Assembly (NCBI GenBank): GCA_023412475.1
Contig: JAEYNR010000078.1
Coordinates: forward strand, 1-62,193
Direction of reading: 5' to 3'
Source: Fibrobacterota bacterium
GTDB lineage: Bacteria > Fibrobacterota > Chitinivibrionia > Chitinivibrionales > Chitinispirillaceae
Length of the DNA stretch: 62,193 nucleotides
Position numbers and translations under genes: made by a program
Notes under the pieces: generated by a model
Database searches by the model: none
Told to the model about the DNA's origin: nothing
The model's input: only the letters and a program-made list of their open reading frames with translations
Shown: positions 36,237-44,918 of the stretch, one piece after another
Numbering within the stretch: the first letter of the stretch is position 1
Layout of the letters: the number at the start of each line of letters is the position of its first letter

Positions 36237-37559
36237 TTGGACTTCATGAACTCAGTTTTAATTGTTGGTAGTGGCGGCCGTGAACATGCAATTTTAAAGG
36301 CACTACTTCGATCCGATCGTCCTTTATGCCTTTATGCATATCCGGGTAATCCCGGAATGGAGCGAGATGGATGTATGTTGGTGGATAAAAAAATTACTTG
36401 CTGGCAGGATCTTGCAGACTGGGCTTGCATGAATGGGATAGATCTGACGATTATCGGTCCGGAAGCTCCTTTAGTGGATGGGGCAGTTGATATTTTTAAG
36501 AGTAATGGGCTTTGTGTCTTTGGTCCTTCAAAGGCTGCGGCTCAAATAGAGGGAAGTAAGGTTTTTGCAAAAGAGCTCATGAAAAAGTACAATATTCCTA
36601 CTGCTTCCTATGAGATTTTTACCGATAAGGAAGAAGCGCTAAAATATCTGAGTGCCAAAGGAGCTCCTGTAGTAGTAAAGGTGAGTGGATTGGCTGCTGG
36701 TAAGGGGGCAATAGTTTGTGATACAGAAGATGCTGCACGTGATGCGCTAAGAGAAATTTTTGATGCAAAAGCTTTTGGGGATGCAGGCTCTTCGGTTGTG
36801 ATTGAGGAAAAGATGGTGGGCGAGGAGGCTTCCATATTTGTGATTACTGATGGGCGTAAGTATAAAATTCTGCCTGCTGCTCAGGATCACAAAGCGATCG
36901 GTGATGGGGATACCGGACCTAATACCGGTGGGATGGGAGCTTATGCTCCGGTGCCTCTGGTAGATGCAGAGATGCTCAAAAGAATCGAACAGGAAATCGT
37001 GGTTCCAACTCTTATTGCGATGGATAATGAGGGGAGCCGATACAAGGGACTTCTTTATTGTGGTATCATGGTTACTTCCGAGGGACCGAAAGTGGTCGAG
37101 TATAACTGTAGATTCGGAGATCCGGAAACTCAGGCGGTTTTGCCCCTTGTTCAGTGCGACTGGTATGAATTGTTCCGTTCCTGTGCTGTTGGAGACATGA
37201 CTTCGACTGAATGGGTAACAGTTCCCGGCTATTGCGTTTCAGTAATCCTTGCGTCCAAAGGGTATCCAGGCTCCTATGAAAAAGGAAAGGTAGTTACCGG
37301 TGTTGAGGATGCAGAGCAAGAACGGGCTAACCTTGATGTGTACCACAGTGGTACTTCTCTGGATAATGAGGATCGGTTTATCACTAATGGAGGACGGGTG
37401 CTGGCAGTAAGTGCCTGGGCAGAAACTTTAATTGATGCGATTACTATTGCTTATGAAGGTGTTGCCGAAATTAATTTCGAAGGCAAAACATTTAGAAGAG
37501 ACATCGCAGCCAAAGGGTTAAAAAGGCTCAAACGGGATACTGCAGGTATCGAGCGTTAA
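36237..37559 (+). CDS. purD: phosphoribosylamine-glycine ligase PurD
   Basis: PurD makes glycinamide ribonucleotide in purine synthesis. The 440-residue ATP-grasp protein shows 'IVGSGGREHAI' (~8-18), 'IGPEAPLVDG', 'PVVVKVSGLAAGKGA' and 'GGMGAYAPVP', and ends with the usual C-terminal domain. A strong aggagg (36227-36232) is four bases from TTG 36237 and thirteen from ATG 36246, so TTG is the likelier start. purE follows after 148 nt. Confidence 0.97.
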   Translation: MDFMNSVLIVGSGGREHAILKALLRSDRPLCLYAYPGNPGMERDGCMLVDKKITCWQDLADWACMNGIDLTIIGPEAPLVDGAVDIFKSNGLCVFGPSKAAAQIEGSKVFAKELMKKYNIPTASYEIFTDKEEALKYLSAKGAPVVVKVSGLAAGKGAIVCDTEDAARDALREIFDAKAFGDAGSSVVIEEKMVGEEASIFVITDGRKYKILPAAQDHKAIGDGDTGPNTGGMGAYAPVPLVDAEMLKRIEQEIVVPTLIAMDNEGSRYKGLLYCGIMVTSEGPKVVEYNCRFGDPETQAVLPLVQCDWYELFRSCAVGDMTSTEWVTVPGYCVSVILASKGYPGSYEKGKVVTGVEDAEQERANLDVYHSGTSLDNEDRFITNGGRVLAVSAWAETLIDAITIAYEGVAEINFEGKTFRRDIAAKGLKRLKRDTAGIER

Positions 37560-37707
37560 GATGTGACAAAAAAACTCTTTGACTGCTCAGCATTTGAAAT
37601 TAGTAATATTTTATTCGATTAATTCTGATTTGATAGTATTGGCGTGATTATATTAGATAGCTGAGTCATTACAGGATACCTTTTTAAGGAATAAAAGGAG
37701 AGAATAG

Positions 37708-38160
37708 ATGCGAGTTGCAATTGTAATGGGTTCCAAATCCGATATTCCCTTAGCAGAAAACGCAGAGACTGTTTTTCGTGAGTTTGGAGTGGAGTTTGAT
37801 ACATTGGTAATCTCTGCTCACCGGACTCCCAATAAAATTCGTAAATTTGCAGCTAATGCGGACCAGAAATATTCTGTGGTTATTGCTATTGCCGGGCTTG
37901 CTGCTCATCTTCCAGGGGTCATTGCCAGTATGACTGTGCTTCCAGTTATAGGCGTACCTGCTGAGAGTGGACCTTTTAGCGGTAAAGATGCGCTTTATTC
38001 GATTGTACAAATGCCTGGTGGTATTCCTGTAGCCTGTGTGGGTATTGGGAATGCGAAGAATGCTGCACTTCTGGCAGTTGAGATTCTTGGAAGCGGGGAT
38101 GAGGAGTTGCGAGAGAAAATGAAAGAATACAGAAAACAATTCAATGATGATGAAAACTAG
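37708..38160 (+). CDS. purE: N5-carboxyaminoimidazole ribonucleotide mutase PurE (class I)
   Basis: PurE converts N5-CAIR to CAIR in purine synthesis. The 150-residue protein has 'VMGSKSDIPLAENA', 'ISAHRTPNKI', 'AIAGLAAHLPGVIAS' and 'GIGNAKNAALLA', fitting the class I (bacterial) octamer type. The Shine-Dalgarno aaaggagag precedes the ATG. No purK is adjacent. A perfect 30-bp palindrome follows at 38186-38215. Confidence 0.97.
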   Translation: MRVAIVMGSKSDIPLAENAETVFREFGVEFDTLVISAHRTPNKIRKFAANADQKYSVVIAIAGLAAHLPGVIASMTVLPVIGVPAESGPFSGKDALYSIVQMPGGIPVACVGIGNAKNAALLAVEILGSGDEELREKMKEYRKQFNDDEN

Positions 38161-38185
38161 ATTCTGAAGTTAAATTTCCGCTGGA

Positions 38186-38215
38186 AGCCGAGACATCCGG
38201 CCGGATGTCTCGGCT
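38186..38215. terminator. perfect 30-bp palindrome after purE
   Basis: AGCCGAGACATCCGG is followed at once by its exact reverse complement. In RNA it folds as a GC-rich stem with a minimal loop, 26 nt past the purE stop. A weak T/A tract (gttcgatattta) follows. Confidence 0.7.
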
Positions 38216-38538
38216 GTTCGATATTTATATTACTTGTTGATTTTAAAACGTAAAATATGCAACCACATATATCTTTCGTTTTAAAGTCTCGTTTACTTTG
38301 ACATCTATAACCCGTTATCCACTATCCCTCACTTGTCATTCGATGTTCGACATTCTTCACTTCTTCACTGCACAGACTTTTGACTCTTTTCATTATTCAT
38401 CAATTTTAACCAAATCAGGAATATTTTTAAAAAAGGCCTCTGCACTTCATAGATCGCCATTGCTTCTTTAAACCTTTGTTGCTCGACAAGCCTTATCCAC
38501 CTTTTCTATTATATCTGGGGTGTTTTCAACAGAATGAA
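38216..38538. other. intergenic gap between purE and the GH9 gene
   Basis: The remainder of the gap has 'cattcgatgttcgacattc' near 38338-38360, which resembles the TTCGA-rich style of the dispersed repeats. No gene seen. Confidence 0.4.
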
Positions 38539-40356
38539 TCAGAGAGGCCTGCTCAGTAGAAAACTCTCATGTAAGGTTAAGCCACTCGTTAGTACCACCC
38601 TGATTATGTAGACTCCAGAAGGATTGTTGGCATTTTCCCAGGTGACATTGCTGCTGGCTTTGTTTATGCAAAAAATCTGTTTCCCTGAAGGGTCAAATAC
38701 AGCGCAGTGTTTTATGAGGTCTCTCTTAGAAGTGTAGATATTCACAAATCTGTTATCAGTTCTTCTTACAAGGAGCTGCTGTGGTGCAGAAAACCTGAGA
38801 TGTCGCATAGAGGGGCTTTCTAGATCTGTATCTTCCTCCGGACTTTTTCCTGTAAATTTACTGGTATCAGCAGGATCAACTTTAGAAACGATATACGCTA
38901 ATACCCCCACCAGACCAGCATTGTAGTCAAGGCCACCTTCTGTCATCGAATAATCTGTAACTGATTCTTTAAACCCTGTTGAGTTCCAGGTTCCTCCCAC
39001 CAGATAACCAAACTGCTTATTGCGCTCTGGAATCGTCATTTTTGCTTTTTCTTCATCGTTGGGATTGTCATCTCTGAGAAAAACATTGCGGTGATGAGGA
39101 AACTGTGGCGATTTGCTGCATCCTGAACAGAATCCTACAATGAAGGATTGTTTTGCAGTGTTTGCACCCAGAATATAGTCGATCTGGTTAAAGATGAACT
39201 GGTCATGTTCAGTGGTATTATTGGCTTTAGAGTATAAGGCGGTGATTAAAGCGATGTTTGCCGGATAACGGAGTGCTCCCCATCCGCTATTACCCTTTGT
39301 ACATACTTTTTCATTGTTGATATTTTTAAGATAATCATCGATAAACAGCGTTTTTAATTTGGCAAACATACTGTCTCTCTCTGATTCTATGGTGGTTGCA
39401 ATAACATAGGGAGCCAAGTCATGAAAGTTGCTGTAATCAAAGGCATAAAAATGATGCTCTACCTTATCAGTATTACTAAGCACATGATTTTTATAATTAT
39501 CCTCTCCGGTTGCTTTATACATTTCTGCTGCAGCTATGATAAATGCCTGAATCGGTGATTTGGGTGCAGAATAGAATCCTCCGGAAGCCGCTCCGATAGC
39601 GGTATTTTTCCTGGGTTCTGCGTAAGAGAAGGCATTTCTGGCGTGCTTAAGACAGAGATCTGCATAGCTGCTGTCATATTTGGAGTATAAACGGGACATC
39701 AGTGCCAGAGTAGCAGAGGCAAATGAGGCCATGTGGCCATCATTGGGGTTTTTCCACATTTTGCGTGGCTCACCGCCTTCCTCATATTTTTGCGACGACA
39801 TTTTGCCGGCAGTAACCCAGGTAGCGTGGTCGTGATTCCCTTCTCCTTTTTCATAATAGAAGGTATTTGAGTTTGGAGTAGCTTTGATTATCCAGTCTGT
39901 GGCATATTTTATCTCTTCAAGAAGGTCAGGGATCCCGTTTGGTTTTCCACCTGTAATATCCCAGTTACCAGATTGAAGGTAGTCGCTGTAGTTTTTTCCA
40001 TCGTAAAGGTCATGGAAGCCGGTAGGGAAGGCTTCATAAGCTTTGGAAAGCAGATAAGCGGAATAGAAAAAAGTGTGTCCGAAGGTGACATGATCTCCAC
40101 AGTCGAACCATCCTCCTTCAAGATCATGCTCAGGGGAGACTGAGTAGTCGGCATCCTGTGTAAAACTGGTTCTGTATTCTGGTTTTTCATGTTCCATGAT
40201 AAGCCAGTTAGGTCCAATACCAGATCTTTGAGCACCATAAAATCTGGTAGTCATCCATAAGGCTTTTTTGTAGTCCTGAGCCTCGAATGCTTCTGCATAA
40301 AGGTTTGTAGTTAAAACGTAAAACAGCAGTACAAAGATTGGCTTAGCAGGATTCAC
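38539..40356 (-). CDS. glycoside hydrolase family 9 cellulase with T9SS-like C-terminal module
   Basis: GH9 enzymes cleave beta-1,4-glucans with inversion. From GTG 40356 (Shine-Dalgarno ggag) the product has 605 residues and opens with a signal peptide (~5-25, 'FVLLFYVLTTNLYA'). The longer in-frame extension to 40614 runs through a dispersed repeat and is rejected. Catalytic landmarks are 'GGWFDCGDHVTFG' (~84), 'PQFPHHRNVF' (~420) and the proton-donor Glu in 'YSMTEGGLDYNAG' (~469). A linker leads to a C-terminal ~85-residue beta domain (~520-605, 'NNPSGVYIIRV') resembling type 9 secretion sorting domains, suggesting outer-membrane or extracellular targeting. No other glycoside hydrolase is adjacent. 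Confidence 0.92.
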   Translation of the reverse strand: MNPAKPIFVLLFYVLTTNLYAEAFEAQDYKKALWMTTRFYGAQRSGIGPNWLIMEHEKPEYRTSFTQDADYSVSPEHDLEGGWFDCGDHVTFGHTFFYSAYLLSKAYEAFPTGFHDLYDGKNYSDYLQSGNWDITGGKPNGIPDLLEEIKYATDWIIKATPNSNTFYYEKGEGNHDHATWVTAGKMSSQKYEEGGEPRKMWKNPNDGHMASFASATLALMSRLYSKYDSSYADLCLKHARNAFSYAEPRKNTAIGAASGGFYSAPKSPIQAFIIAAAEMYKATGEDNYKNHVLSNTDKVEHHFYAFDYSNFHDLAPYVIATTIESERDSMFAKLKTLFIDDYLKNINNEKVCTKGNSGWGALRYPANIALITALYSKANNTTEHDQFIFNQIDYILGANTAKQSFIVGFCSGCSKSPQFPHHRNVFLRDDNPNDEEKAKMTIPERNKQFGYLVGGTWNSTGFKESVTDYSMTEGGLDYNAGLVGVLAYIVSKVDPADTSKFTGKSPEEDTDLESPSMRHLRFSAPQQLLVRRTDNRFVNIYTSKRDLIKHCAVFDPSGKQIFCINKASSNVTWENANNPSGVYIIRVVLTSGLTLHESFLLSRPL

Positions 40357-40524
40357 TTTTACTCCATTGGTATGATCAAAGAAAACGGTAAGGTAAAACT
40401 CAGATAATGAGTTTTCCAAGTTAGATATTAGTTGCATTAATTGATTCTTCGGTTCGGTCGCACCTATGTAAGAAACTTTTATGAGGTTGCTATTAACTTT
40501 TGGTCTACTTTTACCGGACACTAC

Positions 40525-40595
40525 TGATAAAGAGTCTTTATTCTCATTTCCTTTTCTTTTTTTCGAATTTTGGTATTCGAATTTCGTGCTTTTCT
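40525..40595 (+). repeat. dispersed intergenic repeat, copy I
   Basis: Contains 'ttctcatttccttttctttt', 'tttcgaattttggtattcga' and 'atttcgtgctttt', in the order seen in copies B and C. It lies in the divergent gap between the GH9 gene and the lipoprotein gene. Confidence 0.7.
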
Positions 40596-40645
40596 GCAAT
40601 ATCGTTCTTACCATTTACGAATTCTTCTAACCAAAGGAGGCGCAT

Positions 40646-41203
40646 ATGAATAAGTCCCTCAAAGTAACTGTTTTTAAGGTATTACCACTGCTGTTACTGT
40701 TGTCTGGTTTCACTGGTTGCATGCGCTATCTGACCCACGACAGATCTGAAGTTCTTCTGGAGGGGGTGGATATCGATCAGACCCTGAAAGTTGCAGAAAT
40801 AAAAATGAGTGAACAGCAGGGTAAGTTTGGTACCTCTCTTCCATTGTGGGTTATCAGAAACCAGGTCATCACAACAGATCAGGGAAAGCAGGTCTCCCGT
40901 CTTTATTTTCAGCATGTGAATAATCTGCAGAAAAAATTCGACATCTGGCATCTGAGCTGGGCTGTGTCTGATATTTATCGGCTTGGAAACGATAGCCTTA
41001 AAGCGGTTATGGATTCCGCTAACAAGGATGCATCCTCAAGGGCTGCAAAAATAGAGGGCATTGCGGATCGGATGGTAAATGGGGATAAGATTTTTATGGG
41101 CGATGCTCACTCCGGTGGACGGGCATTCGCAAAAAAGCATGTCGTTGTTCCGGGGAACAAAAAATATCTGCAATCTTATGAGGAGTATGAACAGAAAAAT
41201 TAG
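40646..41203 (+). CDS. lipoprotein of unknown function
   Basis: The 185-residue product has a classic lipoprotein signal: basic start, hydrophobic 'VLPLLLLLSGF' and lipobox 'FTGC' (Cys ~26). The mature part is hydrophilic and matches no family I know. The Shine-Dalgarno aaaggagg is optimal (7 nt from the ATG). It is divergent from the GH9 gene, so a shared regulator region is possible, but a shared role is not shown. Confidence 0.8.
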   Translation: MNKSLKVTVFKVLPLLLLLSGFTGCMRYLTHDRSEVLLEGVDIDQTLKVAEIKMSEQQGKFGTSLPLWVIRNQVITTDQGKQVSRLYFQHVNNLQKKFDIWHLSWAVSDIYRLGNDSLKAVMDSANKDASSRAAKIEGIADRMVNGDKIFMGDAHSGGRAFAKKHVVVPGNKKYLQSYEEYEQKN

Positions 41204-41549
41204 AGCTAAATAACAGGTTGAGAGATAGGTGAAAGGGGTATGGACAGTCTTTCTCTTCTTCTTATCATCACCATTGACAGCTTCTATATTTGTGATTTGA
41301 TATGTTAACTGTTCCATTAGTGACGATTTTTGACAGTGATCCGTAATGAGTGACAGTCTGTCATTTCATATTTGAGTACCTCAGTTGTCTATACTAGAAC
41401 CTATGAGCTGGGAAAACGACCTGTCTATTTGAAAACGGCATTTTCTTTGAGGCAATTACCCAACTTACTGTAAAAAAAAGACAGGCCCATGACTGTGTTT
41501 TACCAGGTATCGGGCATCTGTGTGCCAAAAGCTTTAAGGAACTATCATT
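41204..41549. other. intergenic gap with repeated TGACAGT motif
   Basis: TTGACAG-like words occur near 41274, 41329 and 41351, the last inside the palindrome TGACAGTCTGTCA (41351-41363). A TATACT box lies at 41390-41395. These could be a promoter and operator for the downstream gene. No gene seen. Confidence 0.4.
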
Positions 41550-42125
41550 TTGACTATTGATCAACTGGTTAAGCCTCTTTACGATATAATCTCCGAAATA
41601 CCTGTATCCAGACGTGAAGAGGAGTCGGATGCAGATGCCAAAAGCAGGAGCCTGATAGAAAAGTGTGCCATAAAAGCGGCATTTATCTCTGCCGGGCTCT
41701 CTTTACCTCCAGGGCTGGCAGGTTATTTAACTTTTTTGCCAGACCTGACTGGTATCTGGAAATTGCAACGGAACATGGTTGCTGATATCGCGGCAATTTA
41801 TGGTAAAAAATCGATATTGAGAAGAGAGCAGATGCTTTATTGTCTGTTTCGTCATTCGGTAAGCCAGGTAATGCGTGATGTAATGGTAAGAACAGTAACC
41901 CGTGTTACTATTGAAGAAACAATCACTGCAATATCGGAGCGTATCCTCAGAAAACTCGGTGTGCATCTTGCTCGTAAAGCATCTTCCAGGTTTATTACCC
42001 GAACAATACCGGTCTTAGGCACATTAGGGGCGGGAGCTTATGCCTATTACGATACAAAGCAGGTTGGAAAAACAGCCATTGAGGTGTTGTTGACAGGAGG
42101 TGGAGTGTGGGACTTTAAAGGGTAA
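41550..42125 (+). CDS. EcsC-like protein
   Basis: The 191-residue protein has an EcsC-like central part: 'FISAGLSLPPGLAGYLTFLPDLTGIWKLQRNMVADIAAIYGKK' followed by a Gly-rich helix, 'TIPVLGTLGAGAYAYYDTKQVG'. EcsC-family proteins are peripheral membrane proteins of unclear role. The start is taken as TTG 41550 with 'aagga' nine bases upstream, because no ATG occurs near the N-terminus. Confidence 0.6.
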   Translation: MTIDQLVKPLYDIISEIPVSRREEESDADAKSRSLIEKCAIKAAFISAGLSLPPGLAGYLTFLPDLTGIWKLQRNMVADIAAIYGKKSILRREQMLYCLFRHSVSQVMRDVMVRTVTRVTIEETITAISERILRKLGVHLARKASSRFITRTIPVLGTLGAGAYAYYDTKQVGKTAIEVLLTGGGVWDFKG

Positions 42126-42904
42126 AAGCTAGAAATTCGAAAACCGAAATTCGAAACAGGAACAGGAATGGGAAACGAGAGCAGGAGCTGACAGGAATTG
42201 GGTATAAGGAGTAATTGATAAACCTTAGTTGCTTTGAAACTTCTTATTTCTGTTTAGAGTTTGGGATTTTAATGTGGTTAAGCACGAAATTCGAAACAAG
42301 AACAGGATAGTGGAAAACGGGAACAAGGACTCATTTTGATGACTTATGTGATTTATTAGTCTGAATTTGCAATCGATATCATTGTCATGGTCGATATCGA
42401 TATCGAATTAAAAAACAGGGAAAAGAGACCATATTAACAAACCAATTGTCCCTGGTCCTTTAGGGACGATACATCCTTTCCGGTCTGGCATTATGCTCCG
42501 GTGCATGTTTTCAAACTGCAAATATAAATGGCAATAGATCCGGTTGAATATGTTTACCATAGAATTAATCACCTGTTTCATGGAAGGGTGTAACCGCTCC
42601 AATAGCTAAGGAGTCACTTGCAGAAACTATCAGTTTTTTGCAATGCAACTGTTTCTTCAAAACCCTTTCCGGACAAAAACAGGGAAAAGTCGTTGTCCGC
42701 TGTTTTGTTCACTAATCTTGATTCTTTTAAATTAGCAGTTTATTTTAACTTTTTGGTTGATGTTAACCGAAAACTCCAGGGTTTCCAAGGTTGTTAGGCA
42801 GATCGCTCATGAAAAGCGGCACACTCAAACGGCTTTGCATCGGATACCCTGCGTTTAAGACGACAGTGTTTCAATCGTCCTCATCCAGGTAATAACCATA
42901 TCAA
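42126..42904. other. long intergenic region
   Basis: A 779-nt gap. It holds dispersed-repeat copies at 42128-42325, a TCGATATC palindromic run (42372-42406, including tcgatatcgatatcga) and a GTCCC...CTTTAGGGAC palindromic stretch (~42448-42470) resembling the palindromes flanking the Y1 transposase at 55 kb. I found no convincing gene. Confidence 0.5.
42128..42325 (-). repeat. dispersed intergenic repeats, copies J1 and J2
   Basis: J1 (42128-42275) on the minus strand carries aaactctaaacagaaataag, 'aagtttcaaagc', 'cccattcctgttcctg' and 'ttcgaatttcggttttcgaa'. J2 (42283-42325) repeats 'ttcgtgcttaacc' and 'ttcttgtttcgaa'. Both are in minus orientation. Confidence 0.7.
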
Positions 42905-44740
42905 GTGAAATTTCACAAGGAAAAAACAGGTTTGAAAACGGAAACCCTTTGCAGTCCCGGGCGGCAATACCAAAAAAGATTTGATCAATACTCATCAGAT
43001 GCATTAAAAGTTAATAAAAGAATACAGGTGATCAGTAACCTGCGCTTGCTGATATTTCTGGCTATTATCTTCTGTGCAGTTATGATTTACAGAACCGCTA
43101 ATTATTATCTGCTTGGTCTGGAGCTTCTCATCGGTATTGCAGCTTTTGCAGCAGTGGTGCTGTGGCATAATTTTCTTCATCAAAAATATGACATACTGAG
43201 AAAAAAGATCGAAATCAACAATGCAGGTCTCAAGCGTTTGGAGGGTGAGTGGCACAAATTTAAAGATACCGGTGAAGAGTTCATAAACCACGAGCATCCA
43301 TATTCCTGGGATCTTGATATTTTCGGATCAGATTCGCTCTTCCAATGGATCTGCACCAGCCACACCTTTTACGGAAGAAAAATGCTTGCTGAAAAGTTAA
43401 GTGAAGGGACAAATTGTGTCGGGCAGATACGAAAAAGACAGGAGGCTACCAGGGAGCTGTCTGGTTCTATCGATTGGAGGCAGGAACTGGAGCTTAATGG
43501 AATGTTAAGTGAGACCGGTTGTGATCCGCAGAAGTTTCTTCGTTGGAGTCAGCAGCATGATCCCACATTCAAATCTGGTCTTGTAGTTGCAGTTTTCAGA
43601 TGTTTACCTTGGGTTGCGTTTTTGATTGGCAGTGCAGGCTATCTGCTTTCAGGGACATTGATATTTTTTGCTGTTGTATATGCTTTGCAACTACTGCTTT
43701 ACATTGTATTGCATGCAAAGGTGATCAAAGCGATTGAGGCTTTTGAGAAAAACGGTCCAATGCTGCTTGCTTTCTCAAGATTACTCCAGAGCATAGAAAG
43801 TAAAGATTTCCATTCGGAATATCTGAAGGAATTAAAGATAAAATTTGATTCTGAAGGAAAACCGGCATCTGAAGTGTTCTATTCATTATCAAAGATATTG
43901 AATGCTGCGGATGTCCGTAACAGCCCGATGGTTCACATATTTGCCAATGCTCTTTTTCTCTGGGACTTTCAGTGTATCATAAGGGCGGACCGGTTGAAAA
44001 AAAACTATGGCCGCTTTTTTGCCACGTGGATTGAAACTATCGGAAGATTCGAAGCTTTGTCCAGTTTGTCAATAGTTGGCTTTGAAAACCCTCAATGGGC
44101 TTTTCCTTGCGTTTCACAAGATAAGCTTCTTTTAAAAGGCGAGGGACTGGGTCATCCGCTGCTTCATCACAAAGTACGGATCACAAATGATTTCCCTGTT
44201 CAGCATGGGGGATCGGTGGCAATAATTACCGGATCTAATATGTCTGGTAAAAGTACTTTTTTGAGAACTATAGGTACGAATCTGGTGTTGGCACTGTCAG
44301 GAGCTCCGGTGTGCGCATCATCGTTTCATTGTTCACCGGTCAAGATTTACACATCCATGCGTATAAGTGATGATCTTTCCTCCAGAGTCTCTACTTTCTA
44401 TGCAGAACTCCTTAGAATAAAGAAAATGGTGGAGGCGGTAAGAAGGGGCGAGGATGTGGTGTTTTTTCTGGATGAACTCTTCAGAGGAACCAACTCGCAG
44501 GACCGTCATGATGGGGCTGTGGCAGTCCTTAAAGCACTGTCAAATGATAAATCAATCGGGATAATTTCCACCCACGATCTGCAGCTTTGCGAACTGGCCA
44601 GCACTGATGATAAAAAATATGTAAACTACCATTTCAGGGAACAGTATGAAGATGGCTCCATCACCTTTGATTATAAGCTCAAATCTGGAGAATCAAAGAC
44701 AAAAAATGCCATGTTTCTGATTAAGATGATGGGGATTTAA
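42905..44740 (+). CDS. membrane-anchored MutS-like ATPase
   Basis: The 611-residue protein has two pairs of hydrophobic helices (~45-85 and ~220-262) and a C-terminal MutS domain V. Walker A 'GSNMSGKSTFLRTIG' starts at ~443, 'TSMRISDDLSSRVSTFYAELLRI' follows, Walker B 'VVFFLDELFRGTN' is at ~518 and the switch 'IISTHD' at ~557. The mismatch-binding domain I is absent. Such MutS-related membrane proteins are common in Bacteroidota and relatives; their function is not known. The start is GTG 42905. Confidence 0.88.
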   Translation: MKFHKEKTGLKTETLCSPGRQYQKRFDQYSSDALKVNKRIQVISNLRLLIFLAIIFCAVMIYRTANYYLLGLELLIGIAAFAAVVLWHNFLHQKYDILRKKIEINNAGLKRLEGEWHKFKDTGEEFINHEHPYSWDLDIFGSDSLFQWICTSHTFYGRKMLAEKLSEGTNCVGQIRKRQEATRELSGSIDWRQELELNGMLSETGCDPQKFLRWSQQHDPTFKSGLVVAVFRCLPWVAFLIGSAGYLLSGTLIFFAVVYALQLLLYIVLHAKVIKAIEAFEKNGPMLLAFSRLLQSIESKDFHSEYLKELKIKFDSEGKPASEVFYSLSKILNAADVRNSPMVHIFANALFLWDFQCIIRADRLKKNYGRFFATWIETIGRFEALSSLSIVGFENPQWAFPCVSQDKLLLKGEGLGHPLLHHKVRITNDFPVQHGGSVAIITGSNMSGKSTFLRTIGTNLVLALSGAPVCASSFHCSPVKIYTSMRISDDLSSRVSTFYAELLRIKKMVEAVRRGEDVVFFLDELFRGTNSQDRHDGAVAVLKALSNDKSIGIISTHDLQLCELASTDDKKYVNYHFREQYEDGSITFDYKLKSGESKTKNAMFLIKMMGI

Positions 44741-44764
44741 GTAAGTAAAAAAACATGGGAGAAA

Positions 44765-44820
44765 GTAAGCACGAAATTCGAAAAACGAAATTCGAAACAG
44801 GAAATAAGAACAGGAAACAG
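44765..44820 (-). repeat. dispersed intergenic repeat, copy K
   Basis: 'gtaagcacgaaattcgaaaa', 'acgaaattcgaaacagg' and 'aataagaacaggaaacaggg' are the minus-strand form of the copy B right end. Confidence 0.7.
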
Positions 44821-44918
44821 GGACTACCAATAGCTGGTAAGCCATTCATCTACAATTCTTAGATTTAGATGTCCAGCCAGACGTCTCTACTCCTAACCCC
44901 TGAACCCCTGAACAACAT

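Noticed and set aside
38300..38520. Replication origin suggested by two TTATCCAC words
   Set aside because: Only two imperfect DnaA-box-like words, with no dnaA or dnaN nearby and no AT-rich unwinding element.
42408..42602. A 64-residue minus-strand open frame
   Set aside because: Covers palindromic gap sequence; no start signal and no family resemblance.
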